Origin: Paraburkholderia sp. ZP32-5
Lineage (GTDB): Bacteria > Pseudomonadota > Gammaproteobacteria > Burkholderiales > Burkholderiaceae
Direction: 5' to 3'
Length of the DNA: 64,000 bases
Assembly (NCBI RefSeq): GCF_021390495.1
Contig: NZ_JAJEJP010000001.1
Location: 2,852,001 to 2,916,000, forward strand
Both the position numbers and the translations under genes were made by a program. Numbering within the stretch: position 1 is the first letter of the stretch; each line of letters starts with the position of its first letter. Positions 9,779 to 20,346 of the stretch are shown piece by piece. Under the pieces are notes generated by a model. The model was given only the letters and a program-made list of their open reading frames with translations, did not search any database and was not told the DNA's origin.

Positions 9779-10999
9779 ATGGGCGCTCTCAGTCACATCC
9801 GCGTGCTGGATCTCACCCGCGTGCTCGCCGGCCCATGGTGCGCGCAGACGCTTGCCGATTTCGGCGCCGACGTCATCAAGATCGAACGCCCCGAAGCCGG
9901 CGACGACACCCGCCACTGGGGACCTCCGTATCTGAAAACACCGGAAGGCACCGATACGCGCGAAGCCGCGTACTACCTCGCGGCGAACCGCAACAAGCGT
10001 TCGGTCACGGTCGATATCGCGTCGCCCGAAGGACAGCGGATCATCCGCGAACTGGCCGCGCAAAGCGACGTGGTGCTCGAGAACTACAAGGTCGGCCAGT
10101 TGAAGAAATACGGCCTCGACTACGAATCACTAAAGCAGGTGAAGCCCGATCTGATCTACTGCTCGGTCACGGGCTTCGGGCAGACCGGACCGTATGCGCA
10201 GCGCGCCGGCTACGACTTTATCGTGCAGGGCATCGGCGGCTTCATGAGCATCACCGGCGAGCGCGACGGCCAGCCGGGCGGCGGCCCGCAAAAGGCCGGC
10301 GTCGCGATCGCCGACCTGATGACCGGCATGTATTCGACCGTCGCCGTGCTCACCGCGCTCACGCATCGCGACCGCACCGGCGAAGGCCAATACATCGATA
10401 TGGCGCTGCTCGACGTGCAGGTCGCGATGCTCGCCAACATGAACTCGAACTACCTCGCGAGCGGCAAGCCGCCGGCGCGCTGGGGCAATGCGCATCCGAA
10501 CATCGTGCCCTATCAGACCTTCCAGACGAGCGACGGCTGGATCATCGTCGCGGTCGGCAACGACGGCCAGTTCCGCAAGTTCGTCGAAGCGGGTGGCCGT
10601 CCGGAACTCGCCGACGACGACCGCTTCGCGACCAACCCGGCTCGCGTGCGCAACCGCGATATCCTCGTGCCGATTCTTGCCGACATGGTTCGCCTGCAGG
10701 GCAAGCAGCAATGGATCGCCGCGCTCGAAGCGGCGGGCGTGCCTTGCGGGCCGATCAACGATCTCAATGAAGTGTTCGAGAACGAACAGGTGGTCGCGCG
10801 CGGGCTGCAGGTGGATCTGCCGCATCCGTCGGGCGGCACGGTCAAGCTGGTGCGCAACCCGATCAACATGAGCGGCACGCCGCCGCGGGCGTCGAGCCAT
10901 CCACCGCTGCTCGGCGAGCATACCGAGCGCGTGCTCGCCGACGTGTTGGGATACGACGCGGGGAAAATTGCGGAGTTGAGAGCGAAGTCGGTGATTTGA
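9779..10999 (+). CDS. Family III CoA-transferase (CaiB/BaiF)
   Basis: A 406-residue family III acyl-CoA transferase, which moves CoA between carboxylic acids through an aspartyl-CoA thioester intermediate. It starts [20 protein letters not shown], the standard family N terminus. The catalytic Asp is expected in [12 protein letters not shown]. Later motifs [10 protein letters not shown] and [10 protein letters not shown] are also typical. The sequence looks closest to succinyl-CoA:glutarate-type transferases, but I cannot separate these from other dicarboxylate transferases. The ATG at 9779 follows AAGGAG and CAGGA. It is divergent from alaS and has no obvious pathway partner nearby. Confidence 0.9.
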   Translation: MGALSHIRVLDLTRVLAGPWCAQTLADFGADVIKIERPEAGDDTRHWGPPYLKTPEGTDTREAAYYLAANRNKRSVTVDIASPEGQRIIRELAAQSDVVLENYKVGQLKKYGLDYESLKQVKPDLIYCSVTGFGQTGPYAQRAGYDFIVQGIGGFMSITGERDGQPGGGPQKAGVAIADLMTGMYSTVAVLTALTHRDRTGEGQYIDMALLDVQVAMLANMNSNYLASGKPPARWGNAHPNIVPYQTFQTSDGWIIVAVGNDGQFRKFVEAGGRPELADDDRFATNPARVRNRDILVPILADMVRLQGKQQWIAALEAAGVPCGPINDLNEVFENEQVVARGLQVDLPHPSGGTVKLVRNPINMSGTPPRASSHPPLLGEHTERVLADVLGYDAGKIAELRAKSVI

Positions 11000-11080
11000 C
11001 GTGGGATGCGGCGGCGGCTGCAAGGCGGCGCTTCAAGGCGCCAAGCGGGGCGACGAGCAGGCCGTCGCCTCACGGCGGGC

Positions 11081-11641
11081 TCAGCGCGAAGCCAGCAGCG
11101 AAGCGAGCCAGCTCCGCCCTTCGTCCCAGTCGCCAAGCCCGCTGTCCGCATTGATATGGCCACGCGAGCACAGGCCAACCCAACGGCTGCCCCACGAATT
11201 CGCGCAAGTCTGTGAAAACGCCACGCCGCCATACGGATCGTCGCTGCTCGACACGACGATGGTCGGAAACGGCAGCCGTGTGAGCGGCACCGGCGCAAAG
11301 CCGGTCGCGTCGGACGGGAAATGCGCCCCGGTGGGATCGGGCACCGCGACGAGCAGCGCGCCGGCTACTTTCGCGAGCTGCGCGTCGCTCGCGTATTGCG
11401 ACACCCAGAACGCCGTCGTCAGGCAGCCGAGACTATGCGCGGCGAACACGACCGGCGCCTCGGCGACGGCGACCGCGGCGTCGAGCGTGCGGCACCATGC
11501 GTCGCGTGAAGGATGGTCCCAGTCCGGCATCTGCACGCGAACGAAGCCCGGATCGAGCGCTTCCCAGCGCGTTTGCCAATGGCCTGCACCGGAGTTCTGG
11601 TATCCCGGCAGCACGAGCGCGTTCAGTTTCTGTTCGGTCAT
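11081..11641 (-). CDS. RBBP9/YdeN-family serine hydrolase
   Basis: A 186-residue alpha/beta hydrolase of the RBBP9/YdeN family. It opens NALVLPGYQNSGAGHWQTRW. The nucleophile serine lies in FAAHSLGCL, the acid in VVSSSDDPYGG and the histidine in SRGHINADSGLGDW, giving a complete catalytic triad. Members are cytoplasmic serine hydrolases with few known substrates. It is convergent with the CoA-transferase and lies just downstream of ggt on the same strand, with a 66-base gap. Confidence 0.88.
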   Translation of the reverse strand: MTEQKLNALVLPGYQNSGAGHWQTRWEALDPGFVRVQMPDWDHPSRDAWCRTLDAAVAVAEAPVVFAAHSLGCLTTAFWVSQYASDAQLAKVAGALLVAVPDPTGAHFPSDATGFAPVPLTRLPFPTIVVSSSDDPYGGVAFSQTCANSWGSRWVGLCSRGHINADSGLGDWDEGRSWLASLLASR

Positions 11642-11707
11642 CGCAATTCCCCGTCGTTATTGGTCTATCGTCAGCTGGTGAGGCGATCAGCCGCCCATTG
11701 TCGCCGA

Positions 11708-13498
11708 CTACCGTATCACCCGCGCCACTCCGCCGCCACGCGGATCGCTGGCCGGCTCGGGCGTCGTGCCGTCGACGCGAATCATCTGCACGTCGCCATT
11801 GAACGACTGCTGCTCGACCGTATAGCCGAGCGCCTTCAACTGCGCGGCCAAGTCGTCCGGAACGGGATGATACGGCTCGAAGTAGATCGTCTTACCCGGC
11901 AGCAGTTGGTGATGAAAACGCATCGCGGCGAGCGCGTCCGTCGGCGTCATGCCGAAGTCGTACAGGTTCGTCATCAGCTGGAAAATCGTCGTCAGGATGC
12001 GTGAGCCGCCCGGCGTACCGATTGCGAGCGCGACCTTGCCGTCCTTCAACAGCAGCGTCGGCGTCATCGATGAAATGGGTCGGCGCCCCGGCGCTATCGT
12101 GTTGGGCTCGGCACCATCCGCGGCAGTCGTCGTGCTCGCGCCAGCCGCGCCGCCGGCGGGCTTCACGACGAAATCGTCCATTGCATCGTTGAGCAGAAAG
12201 CCGCCGCCGTCGACCACCACGCCCGAACCAAAGTCGCCGTTCAGCGTGTAGGTGTTCGACACCGCATTGCCCCATTTGTCGACCACCGAGAAATGGGTGG
12301 TCTGCGCCTTCTCCACGGCCGCATCGCCGGAAGCCGGCTCGACCGGCGCCGCGCGCGGTGCTTCGGCGGTCTTGATTTCGCCCGCGCGTTGCGCGAGGTA
12401 CGCATCGTCGATCAGCTTCGCGACCGGCACCGGGCTTGCGTCCGGATCGCCGCTATAGCGCTGCCGGTCCGCGAACACGCGGTCCTCGATCTGCGCGATC
12501 AGGTGGATGTACTGCGCCGAATTCAGTGCGAGGCCATCGAATGCGGGCTGCAGATCGGCGCGCATCTTCAGCATCTGGATCAGCCCGATGCCGCCCGAAC
12601 TCGGCGGCGGCGCGGTAATCACGCGGTAGCCCTTCCAGTCTGCCGCGAGCGGTTCGCGCCAGACCGCCTTGTAGTCGCCCAGATCCTGCTTCGTGATCAG
12701 GCCGTGCCCGTACATCTGCGCGGTGATCAGCTCGGCGGTGCGGCCTTCGTAGAATTCTCGGCCGCCGTCGCTGGCGATCCGCGACAACGTCTGCGCGAGT
12801 TCCGGCTGGCGCATCGTCGCGCCCAACTTCAGATTCGAGAAATACGCATCGAAACTGGTGTGGCCGGCGAAATTCTTCGCGGCCGCGTCGATGCGCTGCT
12901 GCAGCCGCGCATCGACCTGAAAGCCATCGGTCGCGTAATGGATCGCCGGGGCGAGCACCTGTTTCCATTTGAGCTTGCCGAACCGCCGCTGCGCTTGCCA
13001 CATGCCGTCGACCGTCCCCGGCACCGCAACCGCGCGATACCCGACCGTGCTCATGCCCGGCACCGCGTTGCCCTTGTCGTCGATGTACATATCGCGACTC
13101 GCCTGCTGCGGCGCACGCTCACGGTAGTCGAGAAAATACGGCTTGCCGTCGACAAAGAGCGTCATGAAGCCGCCTCCGCCGAGGTTGCCCGCGTCCGGCC
13201 GCGTGACCGCGAGCGTGAAGGCAATCGCGACGGCGGCATCCACCGCGTTGCCGCCCGCGGCGAAGATCTGCTGCGCGGTTTCGGCACTGTAGCTATCGGG
13301 CACCGCGACCGCGGACGCTTCGAGCGCCGGCTTCGGCGGCGGTGTTTTGGCGATCGCGCGAACGGGCGCGGCGAGGCTGGCGGCCAGCGCGACGACACAC
13401 GCCGACGCGAGCGCAACGCGGGTACGGAAGGAAAAACGGGCGCTCGTGCGAGCACGGGCAAAAGGCGCGCGGAGCGCGCCGTGCGGGAGGACAGACAT
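11708..13498 (-). CDS. ggt: Gamma-glutamyltranspeptidase, periplasmic
   Basis: A 596-residue gamma-glutamyltransferase that hydrolyses glutathione or transfers its gamma-glutamyl group in the periplasm. A signal peptide of about 48 residues has a twin-Arg-free n-region and a hydrophobic VALASACVVALAASLAAPVRA. The large-chain motif NAVDAAVAIAFTLAVTRP and GGGGFMTLF are present. The autocatalytic cleavage site is at TTHFSVVDKWGNAVS, where the first or second Thr becomes the nucleophile. PISSMTPTLLLKDGK and GTPGGSRI complete the small subunit. A short Ala/Thr-rich insert (AGGAAGASTTTAADGAEP) sits in the small subunit. Start at 13498 has GGAG nine bases upstream. Confidence 0.93.
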   Translation of the reverse strand: MSVLPHGALRAPFARARTSARFSFRTRVALASACVVALAASLAAPVRAIAKTPPPKPALEASAVAVPDSYSAETAQQIFAAGGNAVDAAVAIAFTLAVTRPDAGNLGGGGFMTLFVDGKPYFLDYRERAPQQASRDMYIDDKGNAVPGMSTVGYRAVAVPGTVDGMWQAQRRFGKLKWKQVLAPAIHYATDGFQVDARLQQRIDAAAKNFAGHTSFDAYFSNLKLGATMRQPELAQTLSRIASDGGREFYEGRTAELITAQMYGHGLITKQDLGDYKAVWREPLAADWKGYRVITAPPPSSGGIGLIQMLKMRADLQPAFDGLALNSAQYIHLIAQIEDRVFADRQRYSGDPDASPVPVAKLIDDAYLAQRAGEIKTAEAPRAAPVEPASGDAAVEKAQTTHFSVVDKWGNAVSNTYTLNGDFGSGVVVDGGGFLLNDAMDDFVVKPAGGAAGASTTTAADGAEPNTIAPGRRPISSMTPTLLLKDGKVALAIGTPGGSRILTTIFQLMTNLYDFGMTPTDALAAMRFHHQLLPGKTIYFEPYHPVPDDLAAQLKALGYTVEQQSFNGDVQMIRVDGTTPEPASDPRGGGVARVIR

Positions 13499-14087
13499 CC
13501 GAGAAAACTCCGGCAGGCAACGAGAGGAGCATGGTGCATGAACGGCGGCGGTTCATGCAAGGCGGCGAGGGCCGGGATGGTATTGCGCTGGCGCTCGCAT
13601 GGCCGTGCGGCCAGGCTGGCTAGGCGCCGTCGGGCACAACGGATATCGACGAAACAAACGCAAGCGCCACGCCGGGCGAGCACCGCATTCCAGACAGACA
13701 GGCTGACAGGCTGGCCGCGATGAAAATGCCGATGCCAATGCCTTCGAGCCAATGTTCCACCACGCGCGAGCAGCGCACGCGGTCCAGAATACCCAACCGG
13801 CGCCGCAGGCATCCTAAGCCGCCGCCACAAGGCACGCCAACCCGTTTTACCTCCTGTTACAGCACCCGCCGGCGGCATCGGCGCGTCCCCGTCTGTCGCC
13901 CCGCCAGCAGTTTTCGTGTCGGCCTTACGGCGCTCACTTTGCAGGCGCCGCATCGCCGCCGCGCCGCCTGAACCCCGCGCGAGCGTCGGCAGCGCGCCGC
14001 ACCCCCCTGCCGCGAGCGGACTCGTCAGGTAGAATTGAACGCTTAGCGGGCGCGCTGCGCGCCCCCACGGACTTCTGACCTTCTCGC
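13499..14087. other. Intergenic region between ggt and glnS with no supported gene
   Basis: This 589-base gap is high in GC like the flanks. A possible small minus-strand frame (13620-13835, GTG start) has a predicted membrane segment, but its ribosome site is 13 bases away, so it is not called. Near glnS a perfect 7-bp stem at 14048-14064 (GGGCGCG-CTG-CGCGCCC) falls in the probable leader. No repeat or terminator with a T run was seen. Confidence 0.5.
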
Positions 14088-15797
14088 ATGAATACCGAAC
14101 GCAACGACGCGCCAGCGGCATCCAATTTCATCCGCAACATCATCGACGACGACAACCGCACCGGCAAATGGAGCCAGCGCGTCGAAACGCGCTTCCCGCC
14201 CGAGCCGAACGGCTATCTGCATATCGGTCACGCGAAGAGCATCTGCCTGAATTTCGGCGTTGCGCGCAACTACGGCGGCGTGTGCCATCTGCGCTTCGAC
14301 GACACCAATCCGGAAAAGGAAAGCGTCGAATACGTCGACTCGATCATCGACGCGGTGAGCTGGCTCGGCTTCGAGTGGAAGAAGGACAACCACGAGCATC
14401 TGTATTACGCGAGCGACTACTACGACAAGCTCTACGCATTCGCCGAGCTGCTGATCGAGCGCGGCAAGGCCTACGTGGATAGCCAGTCGGCCGAGGAAAT
14501 CCGCGCGAACCGCGGCTCGGCCACCGAGGTCGGCACGCCGTCGCGTTTCCGCGAGCGCTCGGTCGAGGAAAACCTCGACCTGTTCCGCCGCATGAAGGCG
14601 GGCGAGTTCAAGGAAGGCGAGCACGTGCTGCGCGCGAAGATCGACATGTCGTCGCCGAACTTCAACATGCGCGACCCGGTGATCTATCGCATCCGCTTCG
14701 CGCATCACTACCGCACCGGCGACGCGTGGTGCGTGTATCCGATGTACGACTACACACACTGCATCTCGGACGCACTCGAAAACATCACGCATTCGCTGTG
14801 CACGCTCGAGTTCGAAGATCATCGTCCGCTGTATGACTGGATCCTGAACGAGCTTGCCGAAGCCGGCGTGTTCACTCGCCCGCTGCCGCAGCAAATCGAA
14901 TTCTCGCGTCTGAACCTGACCTACGCGATCACCAGCAAGCGCAAGCTGCTGCAACTGGTCAACGAAGGCCACGTCGAGGGCTGGGACGATCCGCGCATGC
15001 CGACCATCGTCGGCGTACGGCGGCGCGGCTTCACGCCCGAGTCGATCCAGCTGTTCTGCGAGCGCATCGGCGTGACCAAGGTCGATTCGTGGATCGACAT
15101 GAGCGTGTTCGAAGGCGCGCTGCGCGACGATCTCGACGAGAAAGCGCCGCGTATTGCCGCCGTGCTCGATCCGGTCAAGCTGATCATCGACAACTTCCCC
15201 GCGGGCCTCACCGAATCGTGCCACGCACCGGTGCATCCGCATCATCCGGAACAGGGCATGCGCGAGTTCCCGATTTCGCGCGAACTGTGGATCGAGCGCG
15301 ACGACTTCACCGAAACGCCGCCGAAGGGCTACTTCCGCCTGTTCCCCGGCAACAAGGTGCGGCTGCGTTACGGCTACGTGATCGAATGCACGCACGCCGA
15401 TAAGGACGAAAACGGCAACATCGTCGCGGTGCATTGCAACTACTTCCCGGACAGCCGCTCGGGCACCGAAGGCGCGAACAACTACAAGGTCAAGGGCAAT
15501 ATCCACTGGGTCAGCGCCGAGGCCGCCTGCCCGGCCGAAGTGCGCATCTACGACCGGCTGTTCAAGGAGCCGCAACCGGACGCGGGCGGCCGCGACTTCC
15601 TCGAAGCACTGAATCCGGATTCGAAGCGCGTGGTCCAGGCCTACCTCGAAACCGGCGCGCACCATGCGCTGCCGGAGCAGCGCTACCAGTTCGAGCGCCA
15701 TGGCTACTTCGTCGCCGATCGCATTGATTCGAAGCCGGGTAAGCCCGTATTCAATCGGATCGTCAGTCTGCGCGACAGTTGGGGGAAGCCGGCGTAA
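14088..15797 (+). CDS. glnS: Glutaminyl-tRNA synthetase
   Basis: A 569-residue class I synthetase that charges tRNA-Gln. The HIGH-type signature is in [17 protein letters not shown] and the KMSKS-type loop is AITSKRKLL, with Thr where Met is common. FDDTNPEKE and [19 protein letters not shown] are typical of GlnRS rather than GluRS. The C-terminal anticodon-binding beta-barrels run to the end. Length matches the E. coli enzyme plus a few residues. It stands alone on the plus strand. Confidence 0.96.
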   Translation: MNTERNDAPAASNFIRNIIDDDNRTGKWSQRVETRFPPEPNGYLHIGHAKSICLNFGVARNYGGVCHLRFDDTNPEKESVEYVDSIIDAVSWLGFEWKKDNHEHLYYASDYYDKLYAFAELLIERGKAYVDSQSAEEIRANRGSATEVGTPSRFRERSVEENLDLFRRMKAGEFKEGEHVLRAKIDMSSPNFNMRDPVIYRIRFAHHYRTGDAWCVYPMYDYTHCISDALENITHSLCTLEFEDHRPLYDWILNELAEAGVFTRPLPQQIEFSRLNLTYAITSKRKLLQLVNEGHVEGWDDPRMPTIVGVRRRGFTPESIQLFCERIGVTKVDSWIDMSVFEGALRDDLDEKAPRIAAVLDPVKLIIDNFPAGLTESCHAPVHPHHPEQGMREFPISRELWIERDDFTETPPKGYFRLFPGNKVRLRYGYVIECTHADKDENGNIVAVHCNYFPDSRSGTEGANNYKVKGNIHWVSAEAACPAEVRIYDRLFKEPQPDAGGRDFLEALNPDSKRVVQAYLETGAHHALPEQRYQFERHGYFVADRIDSKPGKPVFNRIVSLRDSWGKPA

Positions 15798-15988
15798 GCT
15801 GGTGGTAATAATGACGTCCATCGCGTTGCGGGCAGATTCACCGTAGACACGCGGCCTGAACGCGCCGGGGTTCAATACGGCGTGCGTCTCGTTCACGAGA
15901 TGCACGCCGTGTCGTTACATGATGGTTGCACGATGCTCGATCGACACTCACTGCGCGCTCGCCCGGGCGCGCCGGTCCGGGAGGTCCG

Positions 15989-16927
15989 ATGAAAGTTCCG
16001 GCCCGCAGCGGCGCACCTACCAGGGGCACAGTCCGAATCGCGCGCGGCCTGCTCGCGGCGCTCGCCACGTGCGCCGGGCTCGCCGGCCTCGCTCATGCGG
16101 ACGAATTGAGCGGCACGCTGAAAAAAATCCATGACGACGGCGTGGTCGTGCTCGGCGTGCGCGAAGCATCGATTCCGTTCTCGTATTTCGACGGCAAGCA
16201 CACGGTCGGCTACTCGCAAGCCATCGCGCTGCAAATCGTCGACGAAATCCGCAAGACGCTCGATATGCCGCAACTGCGCGTGCATGAAATCACGGTGACG
16301 TCGTCGAACCGCACACCGATGCTGATGAACAACCAGATCGATCTGGAATGCGGCTCGACCACGCATACGCTCGAGCGCGAAAACGTCGCGGCGTTCTCGA
16401 ACAGCTTCTTCCAGTACGCGGTGCGGATGATCACGCGCAAGAACAGCGGCATCACCGATTTCGCCGATCTGGCCGGCAAACCGGTCGTGACGACCGCGGC
16501 GACGTCCGACGAGCGGCTGCTGCGCCGGCTGAACACCGACAAGCAGTTGAACATGCGCATCACGAGCGTGCGCGATCATCAGGAGGCGTTCACCACGCTG
16601 AAGGAAGGCCGCGCGGTGGCCTTCGTGATGGACGAGCCGATTGTCTACGGCTTCAAGGCGACCGACCCGCATCCGGACGATTTCGTCGTGACAGGCACGC
16701 CGCTCGGCTACGAGGTTTATGCGTGCATGTTCCGCAAGGGCGACGAGCCGTTTCGCAACCTCGTGAATCGCGTGATCGCGCGCTTGCAGACCTCCGGCGA
16801 TGCCGAGCGTCTATACAGCCAATGGTTCACCAAGCCGATTCCGCCGCTCGGCATCAACCTCAATTTCCCGCTGTCGGATGCGAACCGTGCGTTGTTCGAG
16901 CATCCGAACGATCGCGCGCTGGATTAA
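15989..16927 (+). CDS. Periplasmic amino-acid-binding protein (GltI-like)
   Basis: A 312-residue periplasmic solute-binding protein of the glutamate/aspartate type. The signal peptide has the core GLLAALATCAGLAGLAHADE, followed by the mature start ELSGTLKKI. VVVLGVREASIPFSYFDG, DLECGSTTHTLERE and FVMDEPIVYGFKA match the family-3 binding fold and its ligand pocket. The ATG at 15989 follows GGGAGG. No permease or ATPase gene is adjacent, so it is either an orphan component or works with a remote transporter. Glutamate/aspartate specificity is likely from family resemblance only. Confidence 0.88.
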   Translation: MKVPARSGAPTRGTVRIARGLLAALATCAGLAGLAHADELSGTLKKIHDDGVVVLGVREASIPFSYFDGKHTVGYSQAIALQIVDEIRKTLDMPQLRVHEITVTSSNRTPMLMNNQIDLECGSTTHTLERENVAAFSNSFFQYAVRMITRKNSGITDFADLAGKPVVTTAATSDERLLRRLNTDKQLNMRITSVRDHQEAFTTLKEGRAVAFVMDEPIVYGFKATDPHPDDFVVTGTPLGYEVYACMFRKGDEPFRNLVNRVIARLQTSGDAERLYSQWFTKPIPPLGINLNFPLSDANRALFEHPNDRALD

Positions 16928-17015
16928 GCACAATCAAGCGCAACCGGATGGCGTGCCGTGCCGCGGAGGCGGAACGTCGATCAGGGACATGCAGAGCAGA
17001 GTCGCAAGCACCGCG

Positions 17016-17465
17016 TCATAGCAACCGGTGCAACTCCGCGAGCGACAGTGTCGTCTCGAACAGCCGCGTGAGACTGCGGCTCGCGTAGCGCGGGACTTCG
17101 TCGATCGACGCCCAGCGGTAGTCGTCCATTTCGGGGATCAGCGTGCCGTCCGAGCGGCGCGGAAACAGCGACGTGCAGGTGCAACCGGACAGATCGAGTT
17201 CGTCGGCACTCGCGCGCGCGGCGAACAGATGCAGGTCCTTGTCGCGCCGGTAGACGAACAGACCCAGATCCTTCAGGCGTGCGGGATCGAGCGCGATACC
17301 GGTCTCCTCGATCATCTCGCGCAGCGCGGTGACGTCCGGTGACTCGCCCTCTTCGCCCTGTCCTTTCGGGATGTCCCAATGCGTGGTTTCGGTGGCGTGC
17401 GCAAGCAGCACACGCCCATTCGGATCGAGCAGCACGATCCCGCATGACACGGTTCGCGGGCTCAT
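17016..17465 (-). CDS. Nudix hydrolase (MutT/diadenosine tetraphosphatase-like)
   Basis: A 149-residue Nudix protein. It starts TVSCGIVLLDPNGRVLLAHA. The Nudix box is GQGEEGESPDVTALREMIEE followed by TG, which matches the consensus spacing. The segment THWDIPKGQG just before it is typical of small MutT-like or Ap4A-type hydrolases. It is convergent with the binding-protein gene and 85 bases upstream (in the gene's reading direction) there is a separate secreted-protein gene. Substrate is unknown. Confidence 0.9.
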   Translation of the reverse strand: MSPRTVSCGIVLLDPNGRVLLAHATETTHWDIPKGQGEEGESPDVTALREMIEETGIALDPARLKDLGLFVYRRDKDLHLFAARASADELDLSGCTCTSLFPRRSDGTLIPEMDDYRWASIDEVPRYASRSLTRLFETTLSLAELHRLL

Positions 17466-17550
17466 CAGCGAACCCTGCCGCGATGGTGCGCGACACCGCG
17501 AAGACGTGCCGGCGCCGCGGCGGCGCAGGCCGCCTCCATCTTCCTCATCG

Positions 17551-17937
17551 TCATTTCTTCTGCATTTTCCAGGTGCCGGCGCCTGCCTTGCAGAAGGTCG
17601 GTTTCAGGTTCAGCGATTGCCCCTTCGCATTGAGCGCGACGGCGACGTCCCGGCAGGTGCGGTTGCCGTCGGTGGTAGTGTTGACCATCGTGATGTTCGC
17701 GTCGATCTTCACGCTATTGCCGGTGCCCTCGTTGACCCAGGTCACGCTCTCGCCGTCCTTTTTATCGTTGAGCGCAGCGAAGACCGCATGCTTGATCGAG
17801 TCCGTGTCGCGCGGCTTCATATAGGCGATCGGCGTATCGTGCAGAAAGTCGAGATTGGCGGCTTGTGCGCAGAGCGTAGCGCCCAGCAGCAGGCTCGCTG
17901 CACTCAGGCGGAATAGCACGGAAGTTCGCATCGACAT
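17551..17937 (-). CDS. Small exported protein, surface-antigen-like C terminus
   Basis: A 128-residue protein with a clear signal peptide, MSMRTSVLFRLSAASLLLGA ending near CAQAA. The mature part has two cysteines in NRTCRDVAVAL and PTFCKAGAGTWKM. This pattern of a conserved Cys pair and a final W-K resembles the RT0821/17-kDa surface-antigen-type domain. That is an inference from pattern only. GAGGAGAAC precedes the ATG at 17937. It could be periplasmic or outer-membrane associated; no lipobox is present. Confidence 0.75.
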   Translation of the reverse strand: MSMRTSVLFRLSAASLLLGATLCAQAANLDFLHDTPIAYMKPRDTDSIKHAVFAALNDKKDGESVTWVNEGTGNSVKIDANITMVNTTTDGNRTCRDVAVALNAKGQSLNLKPTFCKAGAGTWKMQKK

Positions 17938-18109
17938 AAAAGGTTCTCCTCGAAGGCGCGTGGCGCGCGTGATGGCTTTTGATCCAGACCTCAAAAGCAT
18001 AGCATGCACGATTCGGGAGTCAGCGCGAGAGTGGCGGCCAATACAGCCGCCCGAACAGCACGTCAAACAACACCTCAACCAGCGACCTAGCCGAAACCAA
18101 CCTAGCTCC

Positions 18110-19666
18110 TCAAGCCATCCCCTCCAGCCTGAACATACTGACGACGCCGCGCAGCATCTGCGCCTGTTCCTGCATCGATTGCGCGGCGGCAGCGGCCTGC
18201 TCGACCATCGCCGCATTCTGTTGAGTGGTCTCGTCCATCTGCGCGATCGCGACATTGACCTGCTCGATGCCGCGGCTCTGCTCCTCGGAGGCCGCCGAAA
18301 TCTCGCTGATGATATCGGTCACGCGCTTCACCGCGTCGACCAGCGAGTCCATCGTGCCACCCGCTTTTTCGACCAGCGCCTTGCCGCTGCCCACGCGCTG
18401 GACCGAGTCCTCGATCAGGCTCTTGATCTCCTTGGCTGCGTCGGCGCTGCGGCGCGCGAGATTGCGCACCTCGCCCGCGACCACCGCGAAACCGCGCCCT
18501 TCCTCGCCGGCGCGCGCAGCTTCGACCGCTGCGTTCAATGCAAGGATATTGGTCTGGAACGCGATGCTTTCGATCACGCCGATGATGTCGACAACGCGCG
18601 CGGAACTCGCCGCGATGCTCTGCATGTTCTCGACCACGTGCTGCACGGCCTCGCCGCCCTCGCCCGCGAGCTGCGAAGCCGACCGCGCCATCCGGTTTGC
18701 CTGCAACGCATTGTCGGCGTTCTGCTTGACCGTCGCGGTGAGCTCTTCCATGCTCGCGGCCGTCTGACCCAGCGACGACGCCTGCTGCTCGGTGCGCGCG
18801 GACAGATCGAGATTGCCCGCGGCGATTTGCTCGGCCGCGACCGTGATCGTTTCGGTGCCGCCGCGAATGCGCCGGATCGCGTCGGCAAGACGCCCCTGCA
18901 TGCGCTGCATCGCGAACAGCATGCTCTGCTGATCGTCGCGGGCCAGCGCGACCGCATGCGACAGATCGCCATCGGCGATCGTTTCGGCCACAGTCGCCGC
19001 GTACGCGGGCTCGCCGCCGAGACTGCGCTTCACGTTACGGATGATCAGCACGAGCGCGATCGTGCTGATGCTGCCGATCACGAGGATCGTCAGCAGATAG
19101 CTCAGCAAGTCCGCGCGGAACGCCGCGTTGATGTCGTTCACGTAGACGCCTGAAATCAGGTACCAGTCCCAGCCGGCGAAGCGCTTGACGAAGCTGATCT
19201 TCGGCACGCGGTCGTCGCGACCGGGCAGGCGTCCCATGTAATCGACGAAACCCTGGCCCTGCGCCTGCGCGACCTTGACCATCTCGACGAACAGCAGCTT
19301 GCCGTCGGTGTCCGCGTAGTGCGACACGTCCTTGTTGCGCAGATCCGGCTGCGTCGGATGCATGATGACCACCGGCGTCGCGGTCGTGACGATCATGTAG
19401 CCGCTGCCGGGGAAGCGCATTGCCGCGAGCCGGTCCTTCGCCTGCTGTTGCGCCTGCTCCGTCGTCAGTTCGTGGTCGTCGGCGCGCTTCGCGTAGTCGG
19501 CCACGATCCCATACGCGGTCTCGACGACGTTTTGCACCGCTGACTTGCGCTCGCTGAGCATCGTCTCGCGCGACTGCCTGGCGGCCCAGCCGCCGAGCCC
19601 GAGCAGGCCGAGCCACGTAATCAGTAAGGCGAGCCAGAGTTTGGTGTTGAGGCTGAATCGGTTCAC
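18110..19666 (-). CDS. Methyl-accepting chemotaxis protein with single Cache sensor
   Basis: A 518-residue chemoreceptor. The first transmembrane helix ([20 protein letters not shown]) is followed by a periplasmic sCache_2-type domain at about residues 30-180, including [20 protein letters not shown]. The second helix is [25 protein letters not shown] segment and a long cytoplasmic signalling domain follow, with the hairpin tip [32 protein letters not shown], where CheW and CheA bind. The GTG at 19666 is chosen because GGAG lies seven bases upstream. An in-frame ATG 17 codons earlier falls in the loop of a hairpin. No C-terminal CheR-tether pentapeptide is seen. Ligand is unknown; small carboxylates are common for this sensor type. 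Confidence 0.92.
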   Translation of the reverse strand: MNRFSLNTKLWLALLITWLGLLGLGGWAARQSRETMLSERKSAVQNVVETAYGIVADYAKRADDHELTTEQAQQQAKDRLAAMRFPGSGYMIVTTATPVVIMHPTQPDLRNKDVSHYADTDGKLLFVEMVKVAQAQGQGFVDYMGRLPGRDDRVPKISFVKRFAGWDWYLISGVYVNDINAAFRADLLSYLLTILVIGSISTIALVLIIRNVKRSLGGEPAYAATVAETIADGDLSHAVALARDDQQSMLFAMQRMQGRLADAIRRIRGGTETITVAAEQIAAGNLDLSARTEQQASSLGQTAASMEELTATVKQNADNALQANRMARSASQLAGEGGEAVQHVVENMQSIAASSARVVDIIGVIESIAFQTNILALNAAVEAARAGEEGRGFAVVAGEVRNLARRSADAAKEIKSLIEDSVQRVGSGKALVEKAGGTMDSLVDAVKRVTDIISEISAASEEQSRGIEQVNVAIAQMDETTQQNAAMVEQAAAAAQSMQEQAQMLRGVVSMFRLEGMA

Positions 19667-19704
19667 GCGGTTTCTCCGTCGCCGGTTCGTAGGTCCGGCT
19701 AAAT

Positions 19705-19726
19705 GGCGTGGCGTCATGGCCACGCC
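19705..19726. repeat. Perfect 8-bp hairpin upstream of the chemoreceptor
   Basis: GGCGTGGC (19705-19712) and GCCACGCC (19719-19726) flank a 6-base loop, 38 bases upstream of the chemoreceptor start. A near-identical element occurs at 23868-23888. The rest of the 384-base gap 19667-20050 holds only the tRNA terminator. Confidence 0.7.
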
Positions 19727-20000
19727 TCGTGGGCGGGCCTGGCAGCCTCGATTGTGGTGTTGGGTCCCTGGTCCCTGGATCTTGCCGCGAGTCACGAGCG
19801 GGACGCGTCCCGGTTCGATGACTCGCGTAGTGCCCGACGGCCAGGTCCGCTCATCGACCGCTGATACGGCACGCACGAATGCGCGACGCATCAGCGAGCT
19901 CTCGTGAAGTAACGGCGCGGCGCGCGCTTTCCTGAGTCGGGAAACACCCGAAGGAGATGCCGCGCTCCGGCAAATTCGCCGTGATGGATGCGGGTGTGGA

Positions 20001-20040
20001 AAAGAAAAAGGGCTACAGGCGCAATACCTGTAACCCTTTC
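20001..20040 (-). terminator. Terminator of tRNA-Arg
   Basis: On the minus strand a 12-bp stem with one G-T pair (arms 20027-20038 and 20008-20019, AAGGGTTACAGG with CCTGTAGCCCTT) is followed by TTTTTCTTTTC. It lies directly downstream of the tRNA. Confidence 0.85.
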
Positions 20041-20050
20041 TCGATGATGA

Positions 20051-20127
20051 TGGTACGGCAGGAGGGGCTCGAACCCCCGACCCTCGGCTTAGAAGGCCGA
20101 TGCTCTATCCAGCTGAGCTACTGCCGT
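20051..20127 (-). tRNA. tRNA-Arg (anticodon TCT)
   Basis: The 77-base cloverleaf has acceptor arms ACGGCAG and CTGCCGT, a TA at positions 8-9, a GCTCAGCTGGATAGAGC D-arm, an anticodon loop CTTCTAA with anticodon TCT, and a GGGGGTTCGAGCCCC T-arm. The discriminator A is followed by an encoded CCA (complement of 20051-20053). It reads AGA and AGG codons. Confidence 0.96.
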
Positions 20128-20277
20128 ATTGATCGATATATCCGCATGGAACCGCGCTCCAATCGAAGCGGCGAAATTCCCTACAGACTGAAATTCTAAC
20201 TGAGCGGGCAGAAGACCGCGAATCCGCCGGAGTTCGCCGCTTGTCGCGCGGTCCGCTCAAACCTCCTCAAACGACAA

Positions 20278-20295
20278 GCCCGGCAAACGCCGGGC
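20278..20295. terminator. Weak hairpin terminator downstream of uppP
   Basis: GCCCGGC and GCCGGGC flank a 4-base loop, about 50 bases past the uppP stop on the minus strand. The following sequence (TTGTCGTTTG) has only a partial T run, so termination may be Rho-assisted. Confidence 0.5.
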
Positions 20296-20346
20296 CCGGA
20301 TTATAACCGATCGATTTCAGCGCGCGACTGCGCGCGCCGCGCGCAA

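Noticed and set aside
13620..13835. 71-codon minus-strand frame with a possible membrane helix, GTG start
   Set aside because: The AGGAGGT is 13 bases from the GTG, there is no recognisable family, and Cys/Arg content is that of a shadow. Conservation would be needed to call it.
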